From the NCBI RefSeq assembly GCF_028994775.1, contig NZ_JAJQMN010000002.1, positions 186,001 to 250,000 of the forward strand: a stretch of DNA of 64,000 bases, given 5' to 3'. The stretch is from Promicromonospora iranensis (GTDB lineage Bacteria > Actinomycetota > Actinomycetes > Actinomycetales > Cellulomonadaceae). Below are positions 26,351-35,131 of this stretch, piece by piece (positions within the stretch are counted from its first letter, which is position 1; the number at the start of each line of letters is the position of its first letter). Below the pieces are notes generated by a model. It had not been told where the DNA came from and did not search any database. It saw only the letters and a program-made list of their open reading frames with translations. The translations under genes were made by a program, and so were the position numbers.

Positions 26351-26583
26351 CCGGTCCTGCCTGCTTCCTGCGGGGTCTGGGGGAGGGCGTCGAGCGCCGT
26401 TGGAGAGTTCACGGTACGCCAGACACGACGGCTCGCACCCTATCCGGGCCGACAGCCGGTTGCCCGGTGTCTCGCATGACCGTGGTGATTTTCACCCGTG
26501 GCGTGATGTGAACGACGCCGTGGACAACGGAGCCTCACACCGGGCACACGGTCTCTTCAGGCCGTTCCCCTACGGTTGAGCCT

Positions 26584-27666
26584 ATGACGGACCACACCCT
26601 CCCGCTGCCTGACGTTCCGCAGCCCGCGCACGGCCGCGTCGTCGGCACGGCGAAGGGGTACACGCCGCCCGCCGAGCCGGCACCCAAGGTCCGCAGGCCC
26701 CGCCGCGCCCTCCGCCCGGCTCAGCTCCCGGAGAACCCGCCCGCGGGCCCGCGGCCGACGTCGGACGAGCCGGACCGGAGCAGCACCAACGAGGCCGGTC
26801 CACGAACGCCCGGGCACCAGCCCCGGCTGGCGCCGCGCATCATCGCCGGAGTCGTGGCGGTGCTCGCGCTGTGGGCCGTGTGGGCCACGTGGGACACGTT
26901 CGTGGTGTCGTCGGTCGGCCAGCGCGCGGACCAGCTCGCGCTCGACGGCGCCGCCCGCGGCCAGGGCGTGCTCTGGGAGCTGGCCGAGCCGGTGCTCGGA
27001 GTGGTGTCGAACACGTTCATCGGCCTGGGTCTCGCGGCCGCCGTGATCCTCGCGCTGGCTCGCGGGCGCTGGTGGCTCGCGGCGCAGGTGGCGATCCTGG
27101 TGGCCGGGTCCAACCTCACCACGCAGGTGCTCAAGCACGCGGTCCTCGACCGGCCCGCGCTGCTCGACGTCCCGCGGGCCGACATCAACACCCTGCCCAG
27201 CGGGCACACGACGGTCGCCGCGTCCATCGCGGCCGGTCTCCTCATCGCGGTTCCCCGGCGCTGGCGTCCCGTCGTGGCGGTGGCCGGAGCGGCCTATACG
27301 GGGGCCACCGGTGTGTCGACGCTGATCGGACAGTGGCACCGGCCCTCCGACGTCGTCGCCGCCATCCTCGTGGTGCTCGCCTGGGGTGCGGGCGTGTGCC
27401 TGCTGAGCACGTCCTCCTCGCTGGACGCGCCGCAGGACGGCCCGGACCGCGGGACGTCGGGTGCGGCCGGACTGCTCCTGCTCGGCGCGGTGGGCACCGG
27501 AGCTCTCGCGGTCGGGGCACTCGGCAGCGTCCGGGGTGACGGCTGGGGCCTCCCGCTGGGCGGTGACCTCACCGCGTACATGGGCGGGATGCTCGGCGTC
27601 GTCGCGGTGACCCTTGCCTCGTTCGCGCTGCTGCTCCTCGTGCGGCAGTCGACGGCGCGACCCTGA
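26584..27666 (+). CDS. PAP2-family membrane phosphatase
   Basis: A 360-aa protein with a Pro/Arg-rich cytoplasmic N-terminus (about 1-80) and six to seven predicted helices. The three phosphatase signatures are present: KHAVLDRP, PSGHT (about 203-207) and GQWHRPSDV with its catalytic His. PAP2 membrane enzymes dephosphorylate lipid phosphates, for example undecaprenyl pyrophosphate or phosphatidate. It is transcribed divergently from topA; the 233-nt gap holds both promoters but I see no clear elements in it. Confidence 0.9.
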   Translation: MTDHTLPLPDVPQPAHGRVVGTAKGYTPPAEPAPKVRRPRRALRPAQLPENPPAGPRPTSDEPDRSSTNEAGPRTPGHQPRLAPRIIAGVVAVLALWAVWATWDTFVVSSVGQRADQLALDGAARGQGVLWELAEPVLGVVSNTFIGLGLAAAVILALARGRWWLAAQVAILVAGSNLTTQVLKHAVLDRPALLDVPRADINTLPSGHTTVAASIAAGLLIAVPRRWRPVVAVAGAAYTGATGVSTLIGQWHRPSDVVAAILVVLAWGAGVCLLSTSSSLDAPQDGPDRGTSGAAGLLLLGAVGTGALAVGALGSVRGDGWGLPLGGDLTAYMGGMLGVVAVTLASFALLLLVRQSTARP

Positions 27667-27690
27667 GCCGGCCCGCTCCGCGCATGCCGA

Positions 27691-27719
27691 ACGCCCAGGT
27701 CACCGGGTGACCTGGGCGT
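27691..27719. terminator. Bidirectional hairpin terminator
   Basis: ACGCCCAGGTCAC, loop CGG, GTGACCTGGGCGT: a perfect 13-bp stem between convergent genes (PAP2 on plus, serine protease on minus). Confidence 0.85.
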
Positions 27720-27762
27720 CCGACGTCACGTGCTCATACGCCACGCGCTCGAGCGAGGGCCG

Positions 27763-29217
27763 TCACGGGGTGGTGTAGCCACCCGTGTAGGAACCCGAGC
27801 CCGAGTACGCCTGGATCACCCAGCGGTAGGTGCCGGACGTGCCCGTGTAGCGCACGTTCTCGTCGGGCGACGACGTGATGCCCTGGGCCACCGTGACCCA
27901 GGAGCCGCCGCTCGCCTTCTGCAGGTGGAGGTCGAAGTCGGTCCCGGTCGGCCCGTCGAGGCAGCCCGTGATGGTGCCCGACAGCGCGGAGAAGCCGGTG
28001 GCGCCCGGCTTCGCCGCCTGGCCACCGGAGCTGAGCGAGCCGCTGAACGGCGTCCGCTGGCTCGCGCAGCCCGGGGGCGGCGTCGTGCCACCGCCACCGG
28101 TGATCAGCGACACGCCGGCGGCGCTGAGGGCCTCGCCGACCGGCTGGAAGTACGTGGTGCCGCCGGAGGAGCAGTTGCCCGACCCGCCGGACGTCATGCC
28201 CTGGGCCTGGGTGCCCGCGAGCAGCGAGCCGCCCGAGTCACCCGGCTCGGCGCACACGTTGGTCCGGATCAGGCCGGACACGGTGCCCTGGGGGTACGTG
28301 ACCGACGAGTTCAGGGCCTGGATGGTGCCGCAGTGCCAGCCGGTCGTGGAACCCGAGCGGCAGACGGTGGCGCCGACGGCGGCCGCGGACGAGCCCGCGA
28401 CGTTCACGGTGCCGCCGTTGTAGTTGTTGACCGCGCCGATGAGGGTGTCGTCGGTGCCGGTGTTCACGTAGGCGTAGTCGTTGCCCGGGAACGAGGACAC
28501 CTGGAAGGTGCCGCTCGGCTGGCTGGTGGTCGCACCCCGCGACCCGCAGTGACCGGCGGTGACGAAGCCACCGGTGGCCGAGAAACCGACCGAGCAACGC
28601 GACCCGCCGATGTAGTAGGCGTTGCCACCGACCACGTTGATGAGGGTGCGCGGCATCTCGGTCACCTCGACGACGGAGACAGAACCCGCCGAGACACCCG
28701 CCTGCCTGACGGCGGCGGTGACGGCGCCCTTCGCGCCCTTGGCCACCTCCATGACCACCGAGTTCGACTCGACGTCCACGTATGTGGCGGCGACCTTGGC
28801 GTCGGGGGCGGCGCGGTGGGCCTTGGCGGCCAGCCGGTCGAGCTGGCTCAGCGACTTGTCGACGGTGACCGCGGTGGCACCGGCGGCACGGACCTCGGCG
28901 GCTCCGGCCTTGTCGGTGACGGCGACGAACAGCTCGTCGCCGTCCACCCACGCCCCCGCGTAGCCCTTGTCGAGGGTCTTGATGATGGTGTGCTGCTTCT
29001 CGGACAGCGACTCGTCCGTCTTGAGGCGGTCCACCGCCTGTGCGGTGGTGAGACCGAGGTCGCGCTCCATCGCGGCGACCATGCCCGGGGCGTACCCGGC
29101 CACCTCGGGCCTGTCGGAACCGGCGGCAGTGCCTGCGGTAGCAGCCGTGATGCTGGCGGCGAGGAGCGTCGCCGCGGCTGTAGCCACGGTGAACGCTCTG
29201 AAGGATGTGCGTCTCAT
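27763..29217 (-). CDS. Secreted streptogrisin-type S1 serine protease with C-terminal PPC-like domain
   Basis: 484 aa. It has a signal peptide (1 to about 30), an alpha-lytic-type pro-region (about 35-190, beginning [14 protein letters not shown]), a catalytic domain with His in TAGHC, Asp in 'NDYAYVN' and Ser in GDSGGS, then a Gly/Thr/Pro linker and a pre-peptidase C-terminal-like beta domain ('TDFDLHLQKASGGSWVTVAQ', 'YRWVIQAYSGSGSYTGGY'). Cys pairs (RCSVGF/HCGS, VCRSG/HCGT, VCAEP/NCSS) fit three disulfides. The ATG at 29217 has AAGGGAG upstream. A paralogue without the tail domain lies directly upstream, and the two catalytic domains are almost identical in DNA. Confidence 0.93.
   Translation of the reverse strand: MRRTSFRAFTVATAAATLLAASITAATAGTAAGSDRPEVAGYAPGMVAAMERDLGLTTAQAVDRLKTDESLSEKQHTIIKTLDKGYAGAWVDGDELFVAVTDKAGAAEVRAAGATAVTVDKSLSQLDRLAAKAHRAAPDAKVAATYVDVESNSVVMEVAKGAKGAVTAAVRQAGVSAGSVSVVEVTEMPRTLINVVGGNAYYIGGSRCSVGFSATGGFVTAGHCGSRGATTSQPSGTFQVSSFPGNDYAYVNTGTDDTLIGAVNNYNGGTVNVAGSSAAAVGATVCRSGSTTGWHCGTIQALNSSVTYPQGTVSGLIRTNVCAEPGDSGGSLLAGTQAQGMTSGGSGNCSSGGTTYFQPVGEALSAAGVSLITGGGGTTPPPGCASQRTPFSGSLSSGGQAAKPGATGFSALSGTITGCLDGPTGTDFDLHLQKASGGSWVTVAQGITSSPDENVRYTGTSGTYRWVIQAYSGSGSYTGGYTTP
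28321..28642 (-). repeat. Homogenised protease-domain segment, copy 1
   Basis: By eye, 322 bases match 29633-29954 with five mismatches and no gap; four mismatches cluster in one 20-base patch. Flanking coding sequence diverges sharply, most clearly on the pro-region side. Confidence 0.9.
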
Positions 29218-29294
29218 GTCCAGCGACTCCCTTGTCGTCGGGGCAATGAATTCACCCAGTGCGGCAAAGCGTAGAGTCGCTTCCAGGAAACTCC

Positions 29295-29323
29295 CAGATA
29301 CCGATTTGGACATATCGACGCAA
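29295..29323 (-). promoter_or_regulatory. Candidate promoter of the first S1 protease
   Basis: On the minus strand TTGCGT (29323-29318) and TATCTG (29300-29295) with a 17-nt spacer, about 80 nt before the start codon. It lies between the upstream terminator hairpin and the gene. Confidence 0.35.
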
Positions 29324-29334
29324 TATGCGGGCAT

Positions 29335-29375
29335 CCCGAGAGACGGGTAGGGAATGCCCCTACCCGCCTCTCGGG
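29335..29375 (-). terminator. Hairpin terminator after the second S1 protease
   Basis: CCCGAGAG-A-CGGGTAGGG (29335-29352), loop AATGC, CCCTACCCG-C-CTCTCGGG (29358-29375): an 18-position stem with one mismatch, 30 nt past the stop. Confidence 0.8.
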
Positions 29376-29404
29376 CGATGGACCATCGTGCTAGCTCGGT
29401 ACGG

Positions 29405-30526
29405 TCACCTCGTCAGCAGGGACACGCCGGCGGCACTGAGGGCCTCGCCGACCGGCTGGAAGAACGTGGTGCCGCCGGAGGAGCAGTTGCCCGACCCGCC
29501 GGAGGTCATGCCCTGGGCCTGGGTGCCCGCGAGCAGCGAGCCGCCCGAGTCACCCGGCTCGGCGCACACGTTGGTCCGGATGAGGCCGGTGACGCTGCCC
29601 TCGGCGTAGTTCACCGTGGCGTTGAGCGCCTGGATGGTGCCGCAGTGCCAGCCGGTCGTGGAACCCGAGCGGCAGACGGTGGCGCCGACGGCGGCCGCGG
29701 ACGACCCCGTGACGTTGACCGTGCCGCCGTTGTAGTTGTTGACCGCGCCGATGAGGGTGTCGTCGGTGCCGGTGTTCACGTAGGCGTAGTCGTTGCCGGG
29801 GAACGAGGACACCTGGAAGGTGCCGCTCGGCTGGCTGGTGGTCGCACCCCGCGACCCGCAGTGACCGGCGGTGACGAAGCCACCGGTGGCCGAGAAACCG
29901 ACCGAGCAACGCGACCCGCCGATGTAGTAGGCGTTGCCACCGACCACGTTGATCAGCGTCGTGGGCCGCTCCGCGGCCGTCGACAGCGAGACCGCGTCAG
30001 CGGGCACACCGGCCTCGGCGATCGCCGCCTCGACGTCCGCCGTGGCTCCCTCGACCACGTCGATGACGATCTCGTTGGTCTCCACGTCGACGTGGTACGA
30101 GGTCACGTCGGACTCGGACAGCGCGTCGTCCAGGTCCGCCGTCCAGGCGTCGAGGGCCGCGAGCGAGTTGTCCACGGCCACAGGGGTGGCGCCGGCCGCA
30201 CGGACCGCCGCGGCGTCCGCGGCGTCGGTCACCGCGACGTGCAGCTCGTCCGCGCCCTCGACCCAGGCGCCGGCGTACGAGGCACCCAGCGACTTCTCGA
30301 GGCTCCGCTGCGTTCCCGCCAGGACCTCCTGCGCCTTGATCTGCGCCACGGCCTCGGTGGTGCTCAGGCCGAGGTCGCGCTCCATGGCCGCGACCATGCC
30401 CGGCGCGTACTGGGAGGCAGCCGCCTCGGTGTCGGGCTGCGCAGCGGCGACGGCGTTGATGGTGCCGGCGAAGAGGCCCACGGTGGCGGTTGCCACGGCA
30501 AGACCCCGGAGGGAAGTACGACTCAT
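29405..30526 (-). CDS. Secreted streptogrisin-type S1 serine protease
   Basis: A 373-aa paralogue of the preceding protease. It has a signal peptide (1 to about 28), pro-region (about 35-190) and the same catalytic domain with TAGHC, NDYAYVN and GDSGGS, ending shortly after the S1 fold with no C-terminal accessory domain. Its pro-region is clearly diverged from that of the other copy (for example [19 protein letters not shown] against GYAGAWVDGDELFVAV), while the catalytic domain is nearly the same protein. Expected to be a chymotrypsin-like broad endopeptidase released after pro-region cleavage. It has its own terminator, so each copy is an independent unit. Confidence 0.93.
   Translation of the reverse strand: MSRTSLRGLAVATATVGLFAGTINAVAAAQPDTEAAASQYAPGMVAAMERDLGLSTTEAVAQIKAQEVLAGTQRSLEKSLGASYAGAWVEGADELHVAVTDAADAAAVRAAGATPVAVDNSLAALDAWTADLDDALSESDVTSYHVDVETNEIVIDVVEGATADVEAAIAEAGVPADAVSLSTAAERPTTLINVVGGNAYYIGGSRCSVGFSATGGFVTAGHCGSRGATTSQPSGTFQVSSFPGNDYAYVNTGTDDTLIGAVNNYNGGTVNVTGSSAAAVGATVCRSGSTTGWHCGTIQALNATVNYAEGSVTGLIRTNVCAEPGDSGGSLLAGTQAQGMTSGGSGNCSSGGTTFFQPVGEALSAAGVSLLTR
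29633..29954 (-). repeat. Homogenised protease-domain segment, copy 2
   Basis: Partner of 28321-28642 at a constant offset of 1312 bases, with no gaps. Confidence 0.9.
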
Positions 30527-30672
30527 CTCGGCGACTCCTTGTGTCGGAGAGGAGGTGAAAGTGCCACCTCCGGGCGACTATTCACCCGTGCGCTCAACCT
30601 AGGAGCAGCCAGACTTCACGTACAGATCACACTCAGGTCATACATATTTCCTATGGAGGGCAAAACGCGTAG

Positions 30673-30695
30673 GGGGGATCCCTGCCAGGACCCCC
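30673..30695 (-). terminator. Weak hairpin terminator after the LysR gene
   Basis: GGGGG-A-TCC, loop CTGCCA, GGA-CCCCC: an 8-bp stem with one bulged A, just past the stop at 30710. Confidence 0.4.
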
Positions 30696-30709
30696 GCCAG
30701 CACCTGAGG

Positions 30710-31684
30710 TCAGCCGAGCATCCCGTACATCGCGAGCCACTGTTCGTACTGCGGGCTGCGTCGCACGGCGTCACGGTGCGCGCGGTGGGCGGCGCCCTCG
30801 ACGGCCTCCAGGTCCACGCGCAGGTCGGCGTCGTGCCGCCAGCCCAGATAGTGGGTCCGCCGCAGGGGCGCCCCGGCGAGGGGGACGGTCACGACGCCCG
30901 GTGGGTCCAGCTGACCGGGCTCGACGAGCGCGACGGCACGCCCCGCTCGCACCTGGTCGACGGCGGTGGTCCACTCCGCCTCGCCCATGCCGCGCGGGGT
31001 GAACCCGGCGCGCACGCACGCCGACACGAAGCATTCCTCGAGGCAGCCGTGCGACGGCACGCAGAGCCACTGCTCCTCCGCGAGCTCGGCGAGGGAGACC
31101 TCCGGCTTGCCCGCGTAGGGGTGGTGCTCGTCGATGAGGACGAACATCGGGTCGGTGCAGACCCGGGTCCAGGCGACCTCCCCGGCGGCCGGAGGGGAGA
31201 CGTCGGAGCACATCCCGACCAGCCCGACGTCGATCGTGCCCCTCGCGAGCCGGGACGCGACGTCGTCCGCGAGGTGGGGCATGGCGGTGGTGACCTGTGC
31301 GCCCGGTATCGCGATGTGCAGCTGGTTGACGAAAAGGCCGCCCAGCGCGGTACCCGCGATGCCTACCCGCACCGTCTCACCCCTGGCCACGTCGCCGTTG
31401 ACCAGACGCTCGGCATCGTCAGCCAGGGCGGCCATGGCCGGCAGCAGCACACGGGCATGCCGCAGGATCAGCTCACCGAGCTCCGTCGGCCGCGCGCCGA
31501 AGCGGTCGCGGACGAACACGTTCCCACCCAGCGACCGATCGATCCGGTTGAGCTGCGCAGTCAACGCCGGCTGCGCGATGCCGAGAGCAGCGGCCGCCTT
31601 CGTGACGCTGCCCGACTCGGCAACAGCGACAACCATCCTCAAGTGCCGCATGTCGAGTTCCACACGGTGGAAAATATCTGTCAT
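30710..31684 (-). CDS. LysR-family transcriptional regulator
   Basis: A 324-aa regulator with an N-terminal winged HTH (about 12-70: 'MRHLRMVVAVAESGSVTKAAAALGIAQPALTAQLNRID') and a LysR substrate domain. The ATG at 31684 is used; a second ATG at 31651 that begins the HTH is also possible, neither with a strong ribosome site. No divergent target gene is adjacent, since both neighbours are on the same strand, so its regulon cannot be guessed from context. The upstream stretch 31685-31793 is AT-richer than average and probably holds its promoter. Confidence 0.88.
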   Translation of the reverse strand: MTDIFHRVELDMRHLRMVVAVAESGSVTKAAAALGIAQPALTAQLNRIDRSLGGNVFVRDRFGARPTELGELILRHARVLLPAMAALADDAERLVNGDVARGETVRVGIAGTALGGLFVNQLHIAIPGAQVTTAMPHLADDVASRLARGTIDVGLVGMCSDVSPPAAGEVAWTRVCTDPMFVLIDEHHPYAGKPEVSLAELAEEQWLCVPSHGCLEECFVSACVRAGFTPRGMGEAEWTTAVDQVRAGRAVALVEPGQLDPPGVVTVPLAGAPLRRTHYLGWRHDADLRVDLEAVEGAAHRAHRDAVRRSPQYEQWLAMYGMLG

Positions 31685-31793
31685 GGGCGCGTATGTCTCT
31701 GTTCTGAACAAGATTTATCGGGGCGAGCGCCTGACCGTTACGTCCGCGAAACGGACAGCGCACCGACAGCGGACCCGCTGAAAAGCCGGGACG

Positions 31794-33377
31794 TCACTCC
31801 GCCAGGAAGCCGTCGCGGACCAGGCCGCGCACCGCGGGGAGCAGCTCCGCCGCGAGGTCGGCGGCCGAGACCTCGAACAGCGACGCGAGCGCGCCGACGA
31901 TCTGTCCGACCGAGAGCTCGCCGTCACAGGCCCCCACCAGAGCGGCGAGCGGGCTCGACGCCTGCACCCCGCGCCCCAGCCCGTCCCCCTGACGCAGGAT
32001 CACGATGTTCGGGTCGGCGGCACCCGGCGTCAGGTAGCGCTCCTCGGTGATGTCAGCGGCCGTGACCAGGTGTGCCGCCGCGAGCGCGGCGTCGTCCCGG
32101 GCCGCGAGCCAGTCATGGTCGGCGAGGCTGCGGGCGATGTGCGCGCCGAGCGGCTGCCGGACCGAGCCCGTGTGCTCCTCGAGTCGGCGCAGCGTGGCCG
32201 CCCCGGACACGGGCCGGCGCAGGGTCACCAGCCCGAAGCCGACCGCCTCGACGTCCCGGGACCCGAAGTCGTCGAGCCACGCGCCGTAGGCGGCAGCCCA
32301 GGCGTCCGGCTCACGGTCGGGAGTGGTGCCGCCGTCCCGGATCCATGTCTCGGCGTACTCGGCGGGGTCGAGGACCTCGCGCTGGATGATCCAGCCGTCC
32401 AGGCCTGCCGCGTCGAGCCACGCGCCGACCCGCTCGGTCCAGGGCTCGCCCCGCCGGTGCTCCCAGTTGCCGAGGAGCTGGGCGGTGCCGCCCGGCGCGA
32501 GCACGCCGCCCACCCCGAGGATCAGGTCCCGCACCAGGTCGTCGCCCGCGCGGCCGCCGTCGCGGTACTCGTAGTCGCCGAGCGCGTCGGCGACCGCGCG
32601 CCCCGCCGCCCCGGCGTGCGGGGTGATCACGAACGGCGGGTTGGAGACCACCAGGTCGAACCGCTCCCCCGCGACCGGCTCCAGCATGGACCCGTGCCGC
32701 AGGTCCAGCTCCGCACCGGCCGGGGTGTTCAGCGCGGCGTTGAACGCCGCGAAGGCCAGCGCACGCCGCGAGATGTCCGTCGCCACCACGTGCTGCGCGT
32801 GCCGCGCGGCGTGCAGGGCCTGGATCCCGCAGCCGGTGCCGAGGTCGAGCACCCGGCCGGTCGGGTTCCGTACCGTGACCTGTGCCAGCGTGAGGGAGGC
32901 ACCGCCGGCGCCCAGCACGTGGTCCGTGGCCAGACGCCCGCCGGTGGCCAGCTCGCCCAGGTCGGAGGCGAGCCACCAGCTGGCGTCGCCCACGGCGTCG
33001 ACCGAGGAGTAGGGGCGCAGGTCCACGACCGCACGTACCTCGTCGTCGGCTCCCGTGCCCTGGGCCGTGACCAGGCCGAGCCGTTCCGCGGCTGCCGTCC
33101 CCGTCGCCGGCAGCGCCCGGTCCAGTGCCGCGCGCGGCACCGCCGTGCCCAGGAGGAACAGGCCGACGAGGGTCGCCAGCGGATCGCGGTCCGACGGCGG
33201 CCTGCCGCCCTCCGCCGTGGCCACCGCCCGGCGCGCCGGCAAGGACTGCTCGCGGTGCAGCGCGGCGGCGGCGAGCGGTCCGAGGAAACGCTCGACGCCG
33301 TCGACGTCGTAGTCGGAGGCGGCGAGGTCGTCACGGAGGGCGCCGACGAGGGCGGGGTCGGTCACGGGAGGCTGCAC
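31794..33377 (-). CDS. Class I SAM-dependent methyltransferase with N-terminal DUF7059-like domain
   Basis: A 527-aa protein with a GTG start. The N-terminal 130 residues form a winged-helix-like region; the central methyltransferase has motif I LDLGTGCGIQALHAA (about 176-190), 'ATDISRRAL' and the catalytic NPPF (about 248-251) typical of N6-adenine/HemK/RlmG-like enzymes. A C-terminal region of about 130 residues is winged-helix-like again. Actinobacterial homologues are annotated as methyltransferases of unknown target; rRNA or protein glutamine is possible. Confidence 0.85.
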   Translation of the reverse strand: MQPPVTDPALVGALRDDLAASDYDVDGVERFLGPLAAAALHREQSLPARRAVATAEGGRPPSDRDPLATLVGLFLLGTAVPRAALDRALPATGTAAAERLGLVTAQGTGADDEVRAVVDLRPYSSVDAVGDASWWLASDLGELATGGRLATDHVLGAGGASLTLAQVTVRNPTGRVLDLGTGCGIQALHAARHAQHVVATDISRRALAFAAFNAALNTPAGAELDLRHGSMLEPVAGERFDLVVSNPPFVITPHAGAAGRAVADALGDYEYRDGGRAGDDLVRDLILGVGGVLAPGGTAQLLGNWEHRRGEPWTERVGAWLDAAGLDGWIIQREVLDPAEYAETWIRDGGTTPDREPDAWAAAYGAWLDDFGSRDVEAVGFGLVTLRRPVSGAATLRRLEEHTGSVRQPLGAHIARSLADHDWLAARDDAALAAAHLVTAADITEERYLTPGAADPNIVILRQGDGLGRGVQASSPLAALVGACDGELSVGQIVGALASLFEVSAADLAAELLPAVRGLVRDGFLAE

Positions 33378-33428
33378 GGGCCTATCCTGCCCGCAGATTC
33401 CGCACCCTCACCACGCGGAGCCGTCCGG

Positions 33429-34652
33429 CTAACCGCGGCAGTTCGAGGCCACGAACTCCTGCACACGCTGGGACGCCTCGACCATCGCGTCGGTGTCGAG
33501 CTCGCGCTGCGCACCACCCACGGCATCGCTCACCGCCGGGCCGTCGTTCGGCTTCACCTTCTCGATGTTGTTCGCGACCGTCGAGTAGTAGGTGAAGGCG
33601 ATCGCCCAGTCCTCCGCGATGGCCTCGGGCGGCGTCACGCCCTCCAGCGCGTTGCGCGCGTTGATGAACCCCTTGCGCAGGGTCTCCGGCTGGTCCTCGA
33701 CCATCGCCGACTGCGCGTTGGCGGCCTGTGTCCACGCCATCTGCGTCTGCGCGCAGGAAGCGGCGTCCGCGCTGGACAGGACGTCGTCGTCCTGGAGCAG
33801 GGTCGTCCCCCAGCCGGTACCGAGGCCCAGCGCCGCGGCGATGACGCCCGCGAGCACCAGGACCAGCGGCTTGTCCAGCAGCTTGGGCAGCCCGCGGCGC
33901 AGCGTTCGCTTGATCCGCTTCTGCTGCGCCGTGCTGGGGCCCGACATGCGCCCCCTGGGCCCCTTGGGGTCCTTGGCGCTCTTGGCGCCCTTCGGCCCCT
34001 TGCTCCCCTGCCTACCCGACTTCCTGGACCCTGGTTCGACCGGCCTGGCGGGCGGGGTGTCGTCGGGCAGCGGGGCGGACGCGACCTCCTCGTCCGCCAG
34101 TGGCTCGGCAGCGAAGTCGTCGTCGACCGCCGGGCCAGGGCTCAGCGGGGCGGGTCCCGGGCCCACGTTCAGCGGGAAGCCACCTGCCGGGGTGGGCGCG
34201 GGATCGCTCTTCGGTGCGCCCTTCGGACCCGACTTGGCGGCCTTGCCCTTCGACCGGGACTTGGCGGCCTTACCTGCCTTGCCGCCGGCGTTCTTGCCGC
34301 GTCCGCGGGTGACCGGTGGCTCCGTCGCCGCCACGGCGCCCCACGGGTTCGCGTCGCCGTCGCTGTCGCCGTCCGCGACGACGGGCGCCGGCACCGGACC
34401 CCAGGGAGAGCCCGTCGGCTCGTCGACGGGCGACGGCTCCGCGGGGACGTCGACCGCCGCTCCGCTGCCCCAGGGGCTCGGTGCGGGCTCGTTCTCCTTG
34501 AGGCTCTCGGCCCATTCGAGGGCGCTGGCGCTGGGCGCGGACTCCCCGGCGGCAAGGCTCTCCGCCCACGTGAGCGCATTCGATGCGGGGGGACCACCAG
34601 CGCGAGACGCAGCACGACCGCCCCGCGAACCCTTGCGTCGTGTCGCACTCAT
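33429..34652 (-). CDS. Low-complexity membrane protein with extracytoplasmic C-terminal domain
   Basis: 407 aa. The cytoplasmic N-terminal 260 residues are low-complexity: two 'W-A-E-S-L' repeats (LTWAESLAAGES, LEWAESLKENEP), three 'PWG' motifs (PSPWGSG, GSPWGPV, ANPWGAV), then Lys/Gly/Pro/Ser-rich stretches. One transmembrane helix follows (about 275-297, PLVLVLAGVIAAALGLGTGWG), then a 110-residue external helical domain with two Cys (SCAQTQ and SNCRG). The ATG at 34652 is chosen as the start of this composition. I do not recognise it. Confidence 0.78.
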   Translation of the reverse strand: MSATRRKGSRGGRAASRAGGPPASNALTWAESLAAGESAPSASALEWAESLKENEPAPSPWGSGAAVDVPAEPSPVDEPTGSPWGPVPAPVVADGDSDGDANPWGAVAATEPPVTRGRGKNAGGKAGKAAKSRSKGKAAKSGPKGAPKSDPAPTPAGGFPLNVGPGPAPLSPGPAVDDDFAAEPLADEEVASAPLPDDTPPARPVEPGSRKSGRQGSKGPKGAKSAKDPKGPRGRMSGPSTAQQKRIKRTLRRGLPKLLDKPLVLVLAGVIAAALGLGTGWGTTLLQDDDVLSSADAASCAQTQMAWTQAANAQSAMVEDQPETLRKGFINARNALEGVTPPEAIAEDWAIAFTYYSTVANNIEKVKPNDGPAVSDAVGGAQRELDTDAMVEASQRVQEFVASNCRG

Positions 34653-34731
34653 AGCCGCGAACTTTACCCGCAAGTCCCACCAGGACAGGAGGGGCAATCG
34701 TGTGATACGTCGCGAACCGCGGGTGAAGTCA

Positions 34732-35064
34732 CTACCCGTTCAGGTAGTTGATGCTCGACCAGAACACGACGAACACGACCACGACGATTCCGATCGCGAG
34801 CGACAGGAGCCCCCAGTTGCGTGCCCGGCGCGACGCTTTCCTGGACTTGTCGTGCTGCTGAGCCTTCCACAGGGAATTGACGCGCATCGCGTTCACCAGT
34901 GCGACCAAGCCGGTGGGCGGAAAGCAGAAGATGGTCACCAGCACGGAGAACAGCAGATAAGTCCGCGGCGGATACTGCAGCTGCGCCGGGTAGGTGTGGA
35001 CGTTGACGCGCACGGGCGAGCGGGATCCGCCCGGGACGGCGGGCGGTACGGCGGAGCTGCTCAT
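34732..35064 (-). CDS. CD225/dispanin-family membrane protein
   Basis: A 110-aa small protein with two helices. The first half-helix 'YLLFSVLVTIFCFPPTGLVALVNAMRVNSLW' (about 35-65, with the FCFPPTG core) is the CD225/dispanin signature shared with eukaryotic IFITM proteins; the second helix is about 85-105. The N-terminus is Pro/Ser-rich and cytoplasmic. GAGGGAG lies upstream of the ATG at 35064. Bacterial dispanins are uncharacterised; a role in membrane shape or fusion is only by analogy. Confidence 0.85.
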   Translation of the reverse strand: MSSSAVPPAVPGGSRSPVRVNVHTYPAQLQYPPRTYLLFSVLVTIFCFPPTGLVALVNAMRVNSLWKAQQHDKSRKASRRARNWGLLSLAIGIVVVVFVVFWSSINYLNG

Positions 35065-35131
35065 GGACGTCTCCCTCACCTGAGTAATGGGAGAACTTAG
35101 TCCAATTTCGGCGATTTGTTGAACCCGCAGG

